35,155 nt of DNA, from the IMG/VR virus record IMGVR_UViG_3300048813_000122, positions 1 to 35,155 of that record. The stretch is one strand, 5' to 3'. A model generated the notes under the pieces. The model worked only from the letters and a program-made list of their open reading frames with translations. It was not told the DNA's origin and made no database searches. Both the position numbers and the translations under genes were made by a program. This document shows, piece by piece, positions 1 through 9,327 of the stretch. Origin of the DNA: a virus. Position 1 is the stretch's first letter. Every line of letters starts with the position of its first letter.

Positions 1-594
1 CGCGAGGGGGATGTTGCCCGCGCTCAACGTCGGCAGCGCGGGGAAGGTCGTCGGCCCAACAACAGTGAGCGTTGGGGCGTTCGGGTCCACTTCCTTGGTG
101 AGCGACTGCGCTTGAACTGAGTTGCTCGTGACCACCCACACGTTGCGCGACTGGTTCGTCTGGGGGGCGGCGTTGTCGATCGCCTGCACGAGGTAGCAGT
201 TGGAGCCACTTCCAGGTGACGCGAACGGGGGGCCAGCCAGCGTTGCGCCGGTAGTGCCCGCGTCGACGCGAATCCACCTGAAGGCGCTCTGGCTTGCGGC
301 CTCACCCGTACCCAAAGCTGGCGGTGAGGTGTTGATGTCGAAACCGAGCCCCGGCTGGACCACAACCGTCAGAAGGCCACCAGGAGCGACGGTCAGACCT
401 GTGAGCACACCGCCAGAGGCGACGTTGCCGAGACCTGCGAGAACACCCGTAAATGCGCCTGACAAAAAGTCTGAACTTACGAGCCGCGCCGTCAGATCTG
501 ACAGTTCCTGGCCAGCAAACCCCTGCAGGTTGTTAAAGTCGCTGGAGAGAATTTGCTCACCAGGATTGAACTGTACTTGTCTCGCGTAGCTCAC
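1..594 (-). CDS. Phage tail/baseplate-distal structural protein, C-terminus beyond the window
   Basis: The reading frame is open from a GTG at 594 to the window edge, giving 198 codons without a stop. The start is set by a strong Shine-Dalgarno (GGAGGAG at about 602-608) a few bases upstream of GTG. The N-terminus reads VSYARQVQFNPGEQILSSDF, followed by Gly/Val/Thr-rich beta-type sequence and a segment with many Asn, Gln and Ser. It is the last gene of the tail run and follows a baseplate protein by 26 bases, so a tail fibre, fibre-attachment or peripheral baseplate role is likely from position alone. I do not recognise a catalytic motif or a named family. Confidence is high that it is a gene and low for its exact role. 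Confidence 0.75.
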   Translation of the reverse strand, partial: MSYARQVQFNPGEQILSSDFNNLQGFAGQELSDLTARLVSSDFLSGAFTGVLAGLGNVASGGVLTGLTVAPGGLLTVVVQPGLGFDINTSPPALGTGEAASQSAFRWIRVDAGTTGATLAGPPFASPGSGSNCYLVQAIDNAAPQTNQSRNVWVVTSNSVQAQSLTKEVDPNAPTLTVVGPTTFPALPTLSAGNIPLA

Positions 595-620
595 GGTCTC
601 ACTCCTCCTATCACAGGTTC

Positions 621-2498
621 TTACGGTCCAACAGTGATCTCAAACCCAACGCCTGCGGCAATCATCTGGATGGTGTTGTTGTAGATCTGACCTGCCACCT
701 TGCTGGTCGGCGACTGTGGCAGCTCGAAGTACGGCGGCCCAGGGTCCGCAGGGAAAGGTTGCTTACTGACGATCTGGGCGTCGCCCGCGTAGCTTCCGTT
801 GTCGAAGAAACCCACACCTGGGATAGCGTAGGGGTAGTCGCCAAGTGGCACATTGCCGCCCGTGTAGGAACCCTGCGTGGGGTAGAGCAGGTCAGCAGGA
901 GACTGCGTCCCTGTGGAGCCCATGAACGCAAAGCCAAGTCCCGGGTCAACGTTGGTGACCCAAGGGATCTTGAGCCGGAAGAACCCCCGAGAGGTCGGGT
1001 CACTTTCGTCGGAGGGGCCGAGCATCCCGAGCGAGACTGTGCTGCCAACTGGAACAACCTGGTTGAGCCCGGGTCCGACGAGTGGCTGGTTCAGAAGCTG
1101 GAGCTGCCAGGTGACCGCGTTGTCGATGACCGTCGCCCCAAGCGTCTTCGGCCAGTCTGGCTCGGTCGGCCCGGTGTAACCCGAGTTGAGCGCAACGAAG
1201 ATGTTGCCGTCGCTCGTGAGCGCGATCTGGGTTGGGTGGACCGCGTTGTTCTGCGCGAAAAAGAAATTCTTCTGCCAGAGCATCCCAGGCTGGTCCATGT
1301 ACCAGAGCCCGATTGCTTCGGGGAGAACGGCGCCATTGACCGGGAGCGGGTCGACGTCCATGAATCCGACAAGGATGCCAGAGTAGCCATTAGGCGATGG
1401 GAGAGCCCCGATGCCGAGCGGTTCCTGCTCTTGCGCGGTCGCCAGGTAGGGAGCAAGCAAATCGTTGGCCGCGGTCAAGATGTCCTGTGGCGTGATGGTG
1501 TTCGGCAGGGTGCGAATCCGTTGTGCAAGGCTGATGTCGCTCTCTCCCTGCTGGCGGGTGAGCCCCTGGTCTGCCGCGATTTGGTCAAGGATTGGCGGTC
1601 GGCCACCAGTCGTCGGCGCCGAGTTCGTCACCGTGATCGCTGGGTCGTAGATGAGCTGCTGGACGAAAACCACAGCAGCGCCGGTCGACATCACGCCTTC
1701 AGCGCCGTTTGAGTTGCAGCCTTTGAACGACGTCGAGTTGGTGTCCGTGTAGGTGATGGTCCAGGTGCCAGTACTCGTGACAACCGTCACCTGCCCGGAT
1801 GTCGTGAACCCCGCGGTCGAGGCGACGTGCAAGATGCCTGCACCTTGAAACGAAGCGATGTCGACGTTGTTCGAGCCCGCAGCCACAGTTGTCGACGCCT
1901 GCCCACAGTAGACGAGCGGGAGCACCATCGTGTCGATGTCGCCCGGAATGACCACCCCAGCCGCGGTGACGCTGTTGCCTGGCACGTTCCACTGGTAGTC
2001 CTGGACGATTGCCTGCACAGGAATCGACGTCGAGTAGGGCGGATTGACGTCTGTTGCCGTGGTGCCGGTGGCAGTGAAAATCGCGTCGTCGAGGGTGATG
2101 AAGATGCGATTGCCGTTGCTCGTCGTGACGAGCGTGCCCGCCTTGATCGTCTCGACGCCCATGTCGACCACTGAGCGGCTGAACTGGACGAAACCCTGTG
2201 CAAATGCGCCGCCCTGGCTCGACAAGGTGAAGACGTTGAGCGAGTTCACCGCGGCTTGCGAAACCCGCAACCACATCGACGCGAATGCCTGCAGGACCTC
2301 GTAGCCTGGCCCCGGCTGCTTCAGCGGGAGCAGGTAGTTTGGGTCGAGCACGCGGTCGAAGACTGACAACAGGACAGCCTGGCTGAGCGGCTGCTCGGCA
2401 GGCGTGAGCGTAATCGGCGCAGGCGGTGGCGCTCCCGGAACCAGGATCTCTGGCGCTGGGAGGGCTGTCGGCGAGCTGAGCGGAAAAAGGGGGATCAT
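621..2498 (-). CDS. Baseplate-associated structural protein (gpJ-like portion plus inserted beta module)
   Basis: This is a 625-residue protein with a Pro-rich N-terminus (about 1-40). Residues about 120-200 resemble the core of Mu gp47/P2 gpJ-type baseplate proteins: a segment around VPVQAIV is followed by N-V-x-A-A-G-V-V-I-P. Residues about 202-277 form a Gly/Thr/Ser/Val beta module that closely resembles one in the sheath protein encoded at 13492-13710. The C-terminal half is low-complexity beta-rich sequence without a recognisable enzyme motif. The ATG overlaps the TGA of the upstream gene by four bases (ATGA). It lies after the clear gpJ gene, where phages place wedge-tip or fibre-connecting proteins. 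The gpJ-like assignment of the N-terminal part is inference; a structural role in the baseplate is likely. Confidence 0.7.
   Translation of the reverse strand: MIPLFPLSSPTALPAPEILVPGAPPPAPITLTPAEQPLSQAVLLSVFDRVLDPNYLLPLKQPGPGYEVLQAFASMWLRVSQAAVNSLNVFTLSSQGGAFAQGFVQFSRSVVDMGVETIKAGTLVTTSNGNRIFITLDDAIFTATGTTATDVNPPYSTSIPVQAIVQDYQWNVPGNSVTAAGVVIPGDIDTMVLPLVYCGQASTTVAAGSNNVDIASFQGAGILHVASTAGFTTSGQVTVVTSTGTWTITYTDTNSTSFKGCNSNGAEGVMSTGAAVVFVQQLIYDPAITVTNSAPTTGGRPPILDQIAADQGLTRQQGESDISLAQRIRTLPNTITPQDILTAANDLLAPYLATAQEQEPLGIGALPSPNGYSGILVGFMDVDPLPVNGAVLPEAIGLWYMDQPGMLWQKNFFFAQNNAVHPTQIALTSDGNIFVALNSGYTGPTEPDWPKTLGATVIDNAVTWQLQLLNQPLVGPGLNQVVPVGSTVSLGMLGPSDESDPTSRGFFRLKIPWVTNVDPGLGFAFMGSTGTQSPADLLYPTQGSYTGGNVPLGDYPYAIPGVGFFDNGSYAGDAQIVSKQPFPADPGPPYFELPQSPTSKVAGQIYNNTIQMIAAGVGFEITVGP
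1668..1895 (-). repeat. Beta module shared with sheath protein (copy in baseplate protein)
   Basis: Second copy of the module described at 13492-13710, here inserted after the gpJ-like part of the 625-residue baseplate protein. The shared residues are mostly Thr, Gly, Val and Tyr at matching positions, including the end blocks TTVAAGS and STG-A-AV. Confidence 0.7.
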
Positions 2499-3169
2499 GG
2501 GAACGTCGAAAGCCCTCCAACGTCATCCGAGGCGTAGGTCGCGAACTGCGGAGATCCAAGCCAGCCGCCAGTTCTTAGCACGACGAACTGGAAGCCGTCT
2601 GCAATCGGCGCAACCGTCGAGTTGGGGGCGTAGAGCGGGGAGAACTCCTCGCTGTCGTAGATCACCTCGGGAGCAGCGCCACCTGGGAACTTCACAGTGA
2701 TGACGACGCGGCTAAGCACCGCGCCACTGTCCGTCACCTGAATCCCGATCGGTGTGAAGACGGTGACGGGGACCCCCGGCGAGGGGGTGTACTCGACCTC
2801 GATGCCCGAGGTTCCTCCCGACCAGGAACCGTTCGACATCGTCCCGCTGTCTGGTGACCCCACCTGGGTCCAGACGAGGTAGACGTACTCGAAGAACTCG
2901 TTCGCTTCCGAGAAGTTGAAGGTCTGCGTCTGCCCCGAGGCGACGTAGACGGACTGCAGCGAGCCCGCAAGCGGCGAGTAAGTGATGCCGTCGTTGCTCA
3001 CCCAGAGCTGGAAGTTGCCTGCGATGCCTGAGCCACCTGAGCCTGTGACTTTCAGGACGAGCGACCAGCCAACCGAAGTGCCAGGGATGAGAAACGGGTC
3101 ACTGATGATGGACGACGCCATCGAGACCGAGGTCTCAGAACCACTGGCCCACGTGAGCGGAGTTCCCAT
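2495..3169 (-). CDS. Unknown baseplate-region protein, 224 aa
   Basis: The 224-residue protein is rich in Gly, Ser, Thr and Val, with regularly spaced aromatic residues (for example FQLWVSNDG near residue 53 and FFEYVYLVW near 90). This is typical of an all-beta sandwich. There is no signal peptide, membrane segment or catalytic motif. It lies between the gpJ gene, four bases upstream, and the 625-residue baseplate protein, with which it overlaps by ATGA, so all three are probably translated together. The position matches where P2- and Mu-like phages encode gpI-type or other baseplate edge proteins, but I see no convincing sequence match to gpI. The start at ATG 3169 sits directly behind the gpJ stop. 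Confidence 0.6.
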   Translation of the reverse strand: MGTPLTWASGSETSVSMASSIISDPFLIPGTSVGWSLVLKVTGSGGSGIAGNFQLWVSNDGITYSPLAGSLQSVYVASGQTQTFNFSEANEFFEYVYLVWTQVGSPDSGTMSNGSWSGGTSGIEVEYTPSPGVPVTVFTPIGIQVTDSGAVLSRVVITVKFPGGAAPEVIYDSEEFSPLYAPNSTVAPIADGFQFVVLRTGGWLGSPQFATYASDDVGGLSTFP

Positions 3170-3173
3170 GCGT

Positions 3174-4370
3174 TTAGATGTAGGTCACGAGAGCGAGGGT
3201 AGTGCGGAAGACCTGGGTGACGGAGGTCACGTCGTAGGGTCCAGCAGGCAAGAGAATCTGGCTGGTGGGGTATGCCAGAAGCCCGGCGACTGTGGGGAAG
3301 ACTGCCTTGGCTGCGGCAACAGGGTCGAAGTTCTGCCCTGGGCTAAAGCTGTTCACGTAGGCGACCATCGCAGCCTGCGCCAAAAATGCGGTCTGGCCAG
3401 TGTTGTCGTTGTTCGAGGGATAGGCGAGCGCCATCACGATCGGCAGAAGCTGCACGTTTGCCACGATGACGTCGACGTAGATACCCGCTGCGCGGACGCT
3501 GAGCAGCGCATTTGCAACATTTTGCGCGAGCACTTGCGACTGCGGTTGGTAGTTCACCGGCAGAAGCGTGCCGGTGGGTGAGTAGTTGATGAGCAACTGG
3601 GTGAACTGGTCAGCGATGATCAGGTCGACGAAGCGCGATGGGATGCCTGCACCGTCCGTGATCTCGATGGCCGTCGCCGTTTGCACACCAGCTACCGCAA
3701 GCGCCCCCTGTTGGATTGCAGAGAGGGTGCCCTTCTGCGCCGTCTGAAAGAAGTTGCGCGCTCGCGAACGAAGGCTGTTGTCGCTCTCCGCGTCAGAGGC
3801 GCCAGCGGTCGCAAGCGAGTTCACCACCTTCAGTGGGCCAACCACCCCCGCGGGGAGCTGGATCGCCGTGACCATGTTCTCGATGGAACCGACACCAGCT
3901 TGCTGGTTGGCCCCCGCCTGCACGCTGCGAACTGGCGCCGAGATCAGAGGGAGCGGCGCTACACCGTTTGTGTTGGTCGCGAATGTGACGGGTGATGTCG
4001 TGATGTACTGTGTGCCGTTCGAGGACGAGACGATGGTTCCCGCTGGGATGTTGAAGCTCGTCGCAGGGACCGCGGGCAGGTAGAAGTTCACCGTCCCGAG
4101 AGCTGCCGCGGCTGGCTTGCGCACGAGCCCATAGCGGTCGAAGACGAGCCGGTCGAGGGCGGCGTTCTTGGCACTGTCGAGGAAGAGACCAGCGGCGAGC
4201 CGCGTGACCTGCCCAAGCACTTCGTCACCAGCAGCCACCGAGCCCGCCAGGAGCACGTTCGAATCGCTGCCGGGCCGCTCGACCGCCGTCACCGTCAAGT
4301 TGGCGTTGAGGGTCAGGATCTCATTGCGTGCAATCTCGAAGAGGTCCTGTCTGTTTGGAACGTCACTCAT
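3174..4370 (-). CDS. J: Baseplate assembly protein J (Mu gp47 / P2 gpJ family)
   Basis: This 398-residue protein has the family hallmarks. The N-terminal helical region is followed by a segment with FNIPAGTIVSSSNGTQYITT at about residues 108-127, then by V-R-S-V-Q-A-G-A-N-Q-Q-A-G-V-G at about 150, and then by ATAGASDAESDNSLRSRARN at about 185-205. In gpJ proteins these form the beta core and the conserved G-x-D-x-E-x-D-x-x-L-R-x-R motif. gpJ proteins build the wedge ring around the hub in contractile tails. The length is usual for the family. The gene follows the gp25-like gene with one base between stop and start codons and precedes two further baseplate genes. Confidence 0.93.
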   Translation of the reverse strand: MSDVPNRQDLFEIARNEILTLNANLTVTAVERPGSDSNVLLAGSVAAGDEVLGQVTRLAAGLFLDSAKNAALDRLVFDRYGLVRKPAAAALGTVNFYLPAVPATSFNIPAGTIVSSSNGTQYITTSPVTFATNTNGVAPLPLISAPVRSVQAGANQQAGVGSIENMVTAIQLPAGVVGPLKVVNSLATAGASDAESDNSLRSRARNFFQTAQKGTLSAIQQGALAVAGVQTATAIEITDGAGIPSRFVDLIIADQFTQLLINYSPTGTLLPVNYQPQSQVLAQNVANALLSVRAAGIYVDVIVANVQLLPIVMALAYPSNNDNTGQTAFLAQAAMVAYVNSFSPGQNFDPVAAAKAVFPTVAGLLAYPTSQILLPAGPYDVTSVTQVFRTTLALVTYI

Positions 4371-4371
4371 G

Positions 4372-5214
4372 TCATGCTCCCTGGTTCGTCGGGGCGCCTG
4401 TCAGCGGAATCCCGATTGAGAAAGTGGCGCCCTGCGTCGTCTGCACGGCAATCTGCACCTGGACGACAACTCCAGCCTGCACGGTGACTTGCGCCGCTGC
4501 CTTGGCCACCCCGGTCTCCTTCTGCACTTGCTGGACGATGTTCTGCTGAAACTTCACGACCTCGCCGAGTGGGAGAGGTGACTTGACGGCGAGCCCCGCA
4601 CCATAGTCGGGCAGGTGGTAGAAGCCGCCGAGCGAGGTGAACAGCCTGCGAATGATGAGCTTCTTGAGCAGCGTGATGCCTGTGTCCGAGACGTAGTCGC
4701 CGTCGGGGCCGACCTGGAGTGTGCCGCCACCCGTGAGTCCACTGAAGGGCGGGTTGGCGATGTCCGTCGGCGACAGCGACATTGACGATGCCAGCTCGTC
4801 GGGGTTGGACACTGCGACTGCAATCAGGCCAGGGCAGGTCGCGGTGAAGGGGGTTCCAATGGTCGAGCCGTCGGCCGCGAGAAGGGTCGGAGTCGCCGCC
4901 TGGAGCGTGACGGAGAAGTCAGGGAACGTCCCGTAGATGCTGACGAGAAAGTCTACTGGGCTGACCTCGTCCTCATTGAGCGGGACGACTGAGACCACCG
5001 GAAAGGTTGCGCCCGTGTCGAGCCGCGTGAGGGTCCAGCTCTGAGGGTTCAGCGCGTCGTTCGTCCCGTTGGGGGACTGGGCGAGCGGGGGCGACGAGAA
5101 GGTGACCTGCACGGTGCCCGTCGCAACGGCGAGCATCGACGCCATGGTCATCTGCGTGCCAGAGCCCCCACCGTAGGGGGCTGTGCCGTAGAGCGATGTG
5201 CCGTAGCCTGGCAT
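4372..5214 (-). CDS. Baseplate wedge protein with C-terminal gp25/gp46-like domain
   Basis: The frame stays open upstream, but ATG 5214 is the better start because it overlaps the TGA of the spike gene by one base (TGATG), the coupling seen throughout this run. That gives 280 residues. Residues 1-25 are Gly/Tyr-rich. Residues 25-165 form a beta-rich extension absent from small gp25 proteins. Residues about 171-270 match the gpW/gp25/Mu gp46 type: a short Gly-Asp-Tyr lead, a helix LLKKLIIRRLFTSLGGFYH, then LPDYGAGL, then a long helix with FQQNIVQQVQ. gp25-like proteins contact the sheath and wedge and help start sheath assembly. The order spike, gp25-like, gpJ matches Mu and P2. Confidence 0.85.
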   Translation of the reverse strand: MPGYGTSLYGTAPYGGGSGTQMTMASMLAVATGTVQVTFSSPPLAQSPNGTNDALNPQSWTLTRLDTGATFPVVSVVPLNEDEVSPVDFLVSIYGTFPDFSVTLQAATPTLLAADGSTIGTPFTATCPGLIAVAVSNPDELASSMSLSPTDIANPPFSGLTGGGTLQVGPDGDYVSDTGITLLKKLIIRRLFTSLGGFYHLPDYGAGLAVKSPLPLGEVVKFQQNIVQQVQKETGVAKAAAQVTVQAGVVVQVQIAVQTTQGATFSIGIPLTGAPTNQGA

Positions 5215-6038
5215 CAGAGTCCGATCTGTCCCGAGGTGGAGAGGAAGTTTTGGTAGCCGCTGGCTGACATTTCGTAAGTCGTCAGCGCCAATTTCAAGTC
5301 GGTGGCGGCTGTACTGATCGCTGCGAAGGCAGCACCGATTGCCGTCGCTCCCGTTGCCGCTGCCGCCGCGTAAGTCCCCGCCGAAGGCCCTGGGGCACCA
5401 GCCCAAGTTGTGGCTGCGGTTGCCAGTACCCCGGCAGCCTTCACAGCCGTCGCCATCGCAGTAATAAGGGTAGTGTAGGCTGTTTCCTCGCTCGTGTGCT
5501 CGGTGCTCTCCGCGTTCCGCCAGTTGGTCCCGAGGACAATCGTGTCGGCGTAGTCGACGCTGGCCCCGGGGGCAGTCCCCGATGGCTGGTTCCCAATGCG
5601 CACCTTCGGGGAGACAAGCTGGATCGGGAGCGTCTCCAGCAGCGTCACCGAGTCATTGTTCCACCCTGGCGGCTGTGGATCGGAGGGAGACCAGAGCTTC
5701 GCCACGATGACGAGCCCCTCGTCGGGGTCACCCGACGGCGCCTCGACCAGCACCTCATCGCCGTCGCGAATGGGGCACATCAGTCCTACCCCGACGCCAG
5801 CGTGCAGCGAGCCCAGCCGCGCGGTGTCCGTGTGGCCGCTCGGCATGAGGTAGACGCTTACGAAAACTCCGCCAGTGCCAGCCTGGTTGTCGATGCCGAC
5901 GCCAGGGGGGCTTGTTGTCAGGTCACCCATGACGGTCCCGAGGGACACCCAGATGCGAGTGTCTACCCCAGGCCCACGGATGGCATTCCCAATGGCTAGC
6001 GTGTCGGGAACCCGACTGATGTCAGATCGCATGCTCAT
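5214..6038 (-). CDS. V: Baseplate spike protein (gpV / Mu gp45 type)
   Basis: The 274-residue protein has an OB-fold-like domain at about residues 28-116. Its signature is GDEVLVEAPSGDPDEGLVIV at about 93-112, the usual G-D-E/x-V-x-V segment of gpV/gp45 central spike proteins. The spike trimer sits under the tail tube and pierces the outer membrane. After the OB fold the chain continues with a polar stretch and a C-terminal region very rich in Ala and Thr (about 190-255), probably helical. I do not see a clear metal-binding tip motif such as HxH. It overlaps the hub gene by ATGA and the gp25-like gene by TGATG. Confidence 0.85.
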   Translation of the reverse strand: MSMRSDISRVPDTLAIGNAIRGPGVDTRIWVSLGTVMGDLTTSPPGVGIDNQAGTGGVFVSVYLMPSGHTDTARLGSLHAGVGVGLMCPIRDGDEVLVEAPSGDPDEGLVIVAKLWSPSDPQPPGWNNDSVTLLETLPIQLVSPKVRIGNQPSGTAPGASVDYADTIVLGTNWRNAESTEHTSEETAYTTLITAMATAVKAAGVLATAATTWAGAPGPSAGTYAAAAATGATAIGAAFAAISTAATDLKLALTTYEMSASGYQNFLSTSGQIGL

Positions 6039-8020
6039 GCGCTGGTCGTCTGTGGGGAGGGGGTGGTGAGGGCTGGAGTGTTGGTCGGCGACTGAGGCAC
6101 TGTCGGGCCAGGCACTGTGGTGGTGACCACAGCGGGGGTCGCGTTTGCCGTCTGGGCCGTACCCGCGGTGAGCGCCGTGACGTAGTTCTGGAAGTTGGCC
6201 GAGATGATGACGCCTTCCCCGTGCGACCAGGTGAACTTCACGTTGGTGACCCGGTAGAAGTTCTGCATGCCAGGCACACCAACTTTCTTGGTGCGCGCGA
6301 GTGCGTCGGCCGCCGTAGCCTGAAGACCGAGCCGCTTCATGTACTCCGTTTGCGCTGTCCCTGTGAGCTGTCGCTCAAGGCGGATCAGTTCAGCGTTCAC
6401 AGGTGACTGCGACAGTGCCACGTCTGACCGAATGAGAATCTCGACGGGGTCACCGGGGCGCAAGCGCAGCAGGTCAGGGTCACTGTTGCCGCCACCGAGC
6501 GACGAGAGGTCGCGCGTGGTGAAACTGCCGCCCAGTTCCTGGTAGGCAATCTCCGTCCAGATGTCCTGCGCCATCTGGTCAAGGCGCGCCTGGCTGGAGA
6601 TCCCATGCACGGGAATCCGCAGGATGTCGGTCATCGCGTTGTTGCCGGTTGGCGAGACTTTGGTGCTGCGCTGGTGCTTCTGGATCTGCGTGGTCGGCGC
6701 GCCCTTTGGGTTCTGCGGATACTGCGAGACCAGGAGTTTCGCGGGCGTCTTCGTGTTGGTCGACGGGTTGGTTGCCATGCCACGCTGATTCGAGCTGGTG
6801 TTCATGCAAACCAGCTCGATGACGGGCTTCGTGACGCCGCCAATCTTCCGCTCCATCTGCAGGTCGAGGATGTCTTGCCCGTAGACGAGCCGCCGCACCT
6901 TGAGCTGCTCCACCGTGTTGGCCGTGGTCCAGGTGCGCGTTCCATGGAAGGGCTGATCGCGGTTGGGGTCGATGACCGTCTGTGGGCTCTTGTTGAGCGT
7001 GTCGAAGAGGTTGCGGGCTCGCCGAATCCAAAGCACTTGGCCGACGAAGTAGGGCACCGCGCCAACCAGGAAGCAGTAGCGCGTAATCATGTCCCACATG
7101 TTCACGTTGTTGGGGGCACCAGGAGCCGACATACCCGGGGTCGCGCCGCTCGGGTTTCCAGTCGATCCGTTCACACCAAGCCGCACCCGTGTGACGTCCA
7201 GTGCGAGCCCAGACGTCGTCTGCTGGGAAGCCGCGGGCGCCAGTGGTGTGTTGTTGTCCCACTCAGTGAGAATGGGGTCAGTGCCGATTACCGAGTTGGG
7301 ACGGACGTCAACAGCCTGTCCGATGAGCTGGTTGAACGAGAGGATCTGGCGGACGACCTGGTCGATGGGCAGCTTCAGCTTGAGTTGCGCGAGCTGCTCG
7401 GGGCGAATAGGGCAGTCGAGGAGAAGGCCAGTCAGGTCACGCCCCGAGATGGTGAACTCGCTGCACTCCTTGTCGTGCTTGAAGCTGACGTCGTCTACGG
7501 TGCCGACCTGCAGCAACGTTGCGGGGTTCGGTTGCCCACCAACGTCCTGAATCCTGAGCACACTCGACCGACCACCGAGCGCAAGCGGGGCCACAATGCC
7601 CTGAGCAAAGTCGTAGCCAGACACCGTACCCAGGTGGATTTGGGTGCCGATGGCCCGAATCTGCCGTGGGTCCATGGGCAGGTCGCGGTAGTCGAACGTC
7701 ATCGAGAACCTGCCCGCCTTGCGGTAGCCAGGCAACTCGATGGAAGCGGTCTTTGGTATGCGGTCGATCTGGAAGGTCAGGTCGTCGCGGCCACCAGCAC
7801 TCTGCGAGGTCGGCAACGTCGTCGCGCTCGGTGACAACGTCTGTGTGGTGGGATTGAAGATGGCGTCGTCAATCGACAACGGCGTGGGCATCGTCTGCTG
7901 CTCAGGCTGAAAAGTCTCCTCCAGCCGCACGACGAGGCGCGCCACGCACGAGGGGTAGAAATATTGGTCAACGCGGTTGGACGCGCCCTTGAAAACTGGC
8001 TGGTTTGGAAGCGTTGGCAT
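6035..8020 (-). CDS. Baseplate hub protein (gpD / Mu gp44 type)
   Basis: This 661-residue protein contains the hub-type segment around 187-203, with FTISGRDLTGLLLD. It corresponds to the G-R-[DS]-L-T/x-D motif of Mu gp44 and P2 gpD hub proteins, preceded by a beta-rich domain where a short sequence around GTVDDVSF sits. Hub proteins connect the tail tube to the spike. The protein is longer than typical gp44/gpD (about 350-400 residues). The extra length is a central insertion and a C-terminal tail rich in Pro, Thr, Ala and Val after about residue 620. The gene lies directly before the spike gene, as expected, and its start overlaps the TAG of the upstream gene by one base. Confidence 0.82.
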   Translation of the reverse strand: MPTLPNQPVFKGASNRVDQYFYPSCVARLVVRLEETFQPEQQTMPTPLSIDDAIFNPTTQTLSPSATTLPTSQSAGGRDDLTFQIDRIPKTASIELPGYRKAGRFSMTFDYRDLPMDPRQIRAIGTQIHLGTVSGYDFAQGIVAPLALGGRSSVLRIQDVGGQPNPATLLQVGTVDDVSFKHDKECSEFTISGRDLTGLLLDCPIRPEQLAQLKLKLPIDQVVRQILSFNQLIGQAVDVRPNSVIGTDPILTEWDNNTPLAPAASQQTTSGLALDVTRVRLGVNGSTGNPSGATPGMSAPGAPNNVNMWDMITRYCFLVGAVPYFVGQVLWIRRARNLFDTLNKSPQTVIDPNRDQPFHGTRTWTTANTVEQLKVRRLVYGQDILDLQMERKIGGVTKPVIELVCMNTSSNQRGMATNPSTNTKTPAKLLVSQYPQNPKGAPTTQIQKHQRSTKVSPTGNNAMTDILRIPVHGISSQARLDQMAQDIWTEIAYQELGGSFTTRDLSSLGGGNSDPDLLRLRPGDPVEILIRSDVALSQSPVNAELIRLERQLTGTAQTEYMKRLGLQATAADALARTKKVGVPGMQNFYRVTNVKFTWSHGEGVIISANFQNYVTALTAGTAQTANATPAVVTTTVPGPTVPQSPTNTPALTTPSPQTTSA

Positions 8021-9327
8021 TAGTTGCCCGCCCGCCGAATCGGCACGAAGACGACCTGGCCAGCCGAAAGCGCGCTGGAGAACAGCCCGTTGAACTGCAT
8101 GAGCGAGATCCAGTCATCGGGCGTGCCGTAGAACTGGGTCGAGACGTAGCGGAGGTCCTGGTTCTCAGCCGCGACAAACGCAACGATGATGTCGGGTTGT
8201 GAAGTCGCCTGGAGGAAGCTAAGCGCCTGGTTGGCAGCCTGGTAGCCCAGATCCCTCGCCGAGTCTTTGATAGCTCTCGTTGCGAGTTTTGCCTTTAGCG
8301 CCTGCCCTGCGGTGAGCGTGTTCCAAGTCATGACCGACGCGAGGAGCCCAGCAGCGGTGGGCGTAGGTGCGTAGATCTCCTGCGCGCTCTCGCTCTCCAT
8401 CAGAGACTGGTAGTCGAGCGCGCTGTTTTGGATGAGCTGCGCGAGCGCCGCGACACGCTGTGACGATTGGGTCGCCGTGAGCGTTCCCACCGCCAGGTTG
8501 TTTGAGGTGTCGCCAAAGCCTGTGACGCCGTTCTGGTAGGCGTTGATGTCCGAGTTGACCAAGTTGTTGAGGTCCTGATCGGCGAAGGCAGCGGTCGTCG
8601 CGAGGTTGTTCAGCGCATTCGCGTCTTCCTTAAACTCACCACCCGGGAGCGACGCAGCATCTTGCAGGGCATCACTCGCCTGGAACATGGCAGCCGACAC
8701 GCCATTGATCGCGCTCTGAATGAGCCCCTGGCCACCGAGAATGTCGGGGAGCTTTGGGGCGTTCGGTGGCACATCCTGGTCATCCTGGGAAATCCAGGTG
8801 AAGTTCATCGTCCACTCGATGTCCTGGTGGCGCTGCGGCTTGAACCGAAACTCGGTGAGATAGCCGACGCGCACCACCTGGTCCCAGGTCAAGCGAACCG
8901 GGAGCCCCTGGCGGCGGAACTGGTCGAAGAGGAGGCAGAGGTTGTAGGCCCCGTCGACCGTCTGGCCGTCGTAGGTCGCAGGCGGGTTGACGTTGCTGAC
9001 GAACCCGCCCGACACCGCAGCACCAATGAATCGGTCCTTCCACATGCCGTGGAAGTCGCTGGGGCTCTCCTCGGGGCCGAGCACCTGCGGCGTGGCGACG
9101 GGGTTGCCTGGGTACCATGTCGTGATGAGGCGCAGCTTCCCGCCAAACTCCGCGGGGCGGTAGGGCAGCGCCCGTCCCGTCAGAACGATGGAGTGGGTGG
9201 GGTTCAGCGTCGACGGGTCGAACTGATCGACGCGAAACGTCGTGGCGCTGGAGAATGGACCAAGGCCCAGTGCTCCGAGAACTGCTGTCGACGGGTCGAT
9301 CCCGCCTGCGAGGTCGGTCAGGCCCAT
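8020..9327 (-). CDS. Baseplate/tail protein with C-terminal LysM-like domain
   Basis: The 435-residue protein has an N-terminal beta domain (about 30-190). Its middle part, around TVDGAYNLCLLFDQFRRQGL, has the look of Mu gp43/gpN-type tail proteins that follow the tape measure. The C-terminal 55 residues resemble a LysM domain: DLRYVSTQFYGTPDDWISLM, then a loop with FNGLFS, then GQVVFVP. LysM-like domains occur in T4 gp53 and in P2 gpX-type tail proteins, where they position the hub against wedge parts rather than bind cell wall. The central region (about 215-360) is helical and rich in Ala, Asn and Gln. It starts immediately after the tape measure stop (TAA-ATG on the coding strand, reading toward lower coordinates). 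Confidence 0.75.
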   Translation of the reverse strand: MGLTDLAGGIDPSTAVLGALGLGPFSSATTFRVDQFDPSTLNPTHSIVLTGRALPYRPAEFGGKLRLITTWYPGNPVATPQVLGPEESPSDFHGMWKDRFIGAAVSGGFVSNVNPPATYDGQTVDGAYNLCLLFDQFRRQGLPVRLTWDQVVRVGYLTEFRFKPQRHQDIEWTMNFTWISQDDQDVPPNAPKLPDILGGQGLIQSAINGVSAAMFQASDALQDAASLPGGEFKEDANALNNLATTAAFADQDLNNLVNSDINAYQNGVTGFGDTSNNLAVGTLTATQSSQRVAALAQLIQNSALDYQSLMESESAQEIYAPTPTAAGLLASVMTWNTLTAGQALKAKLATRAIKDSARDLGYQAANQALSFLQATSQPDIIVAFVAAENQDLRYVSTQFYGTPDDWISLMQFNGLFSSALSAGQVVFVPIRRAGN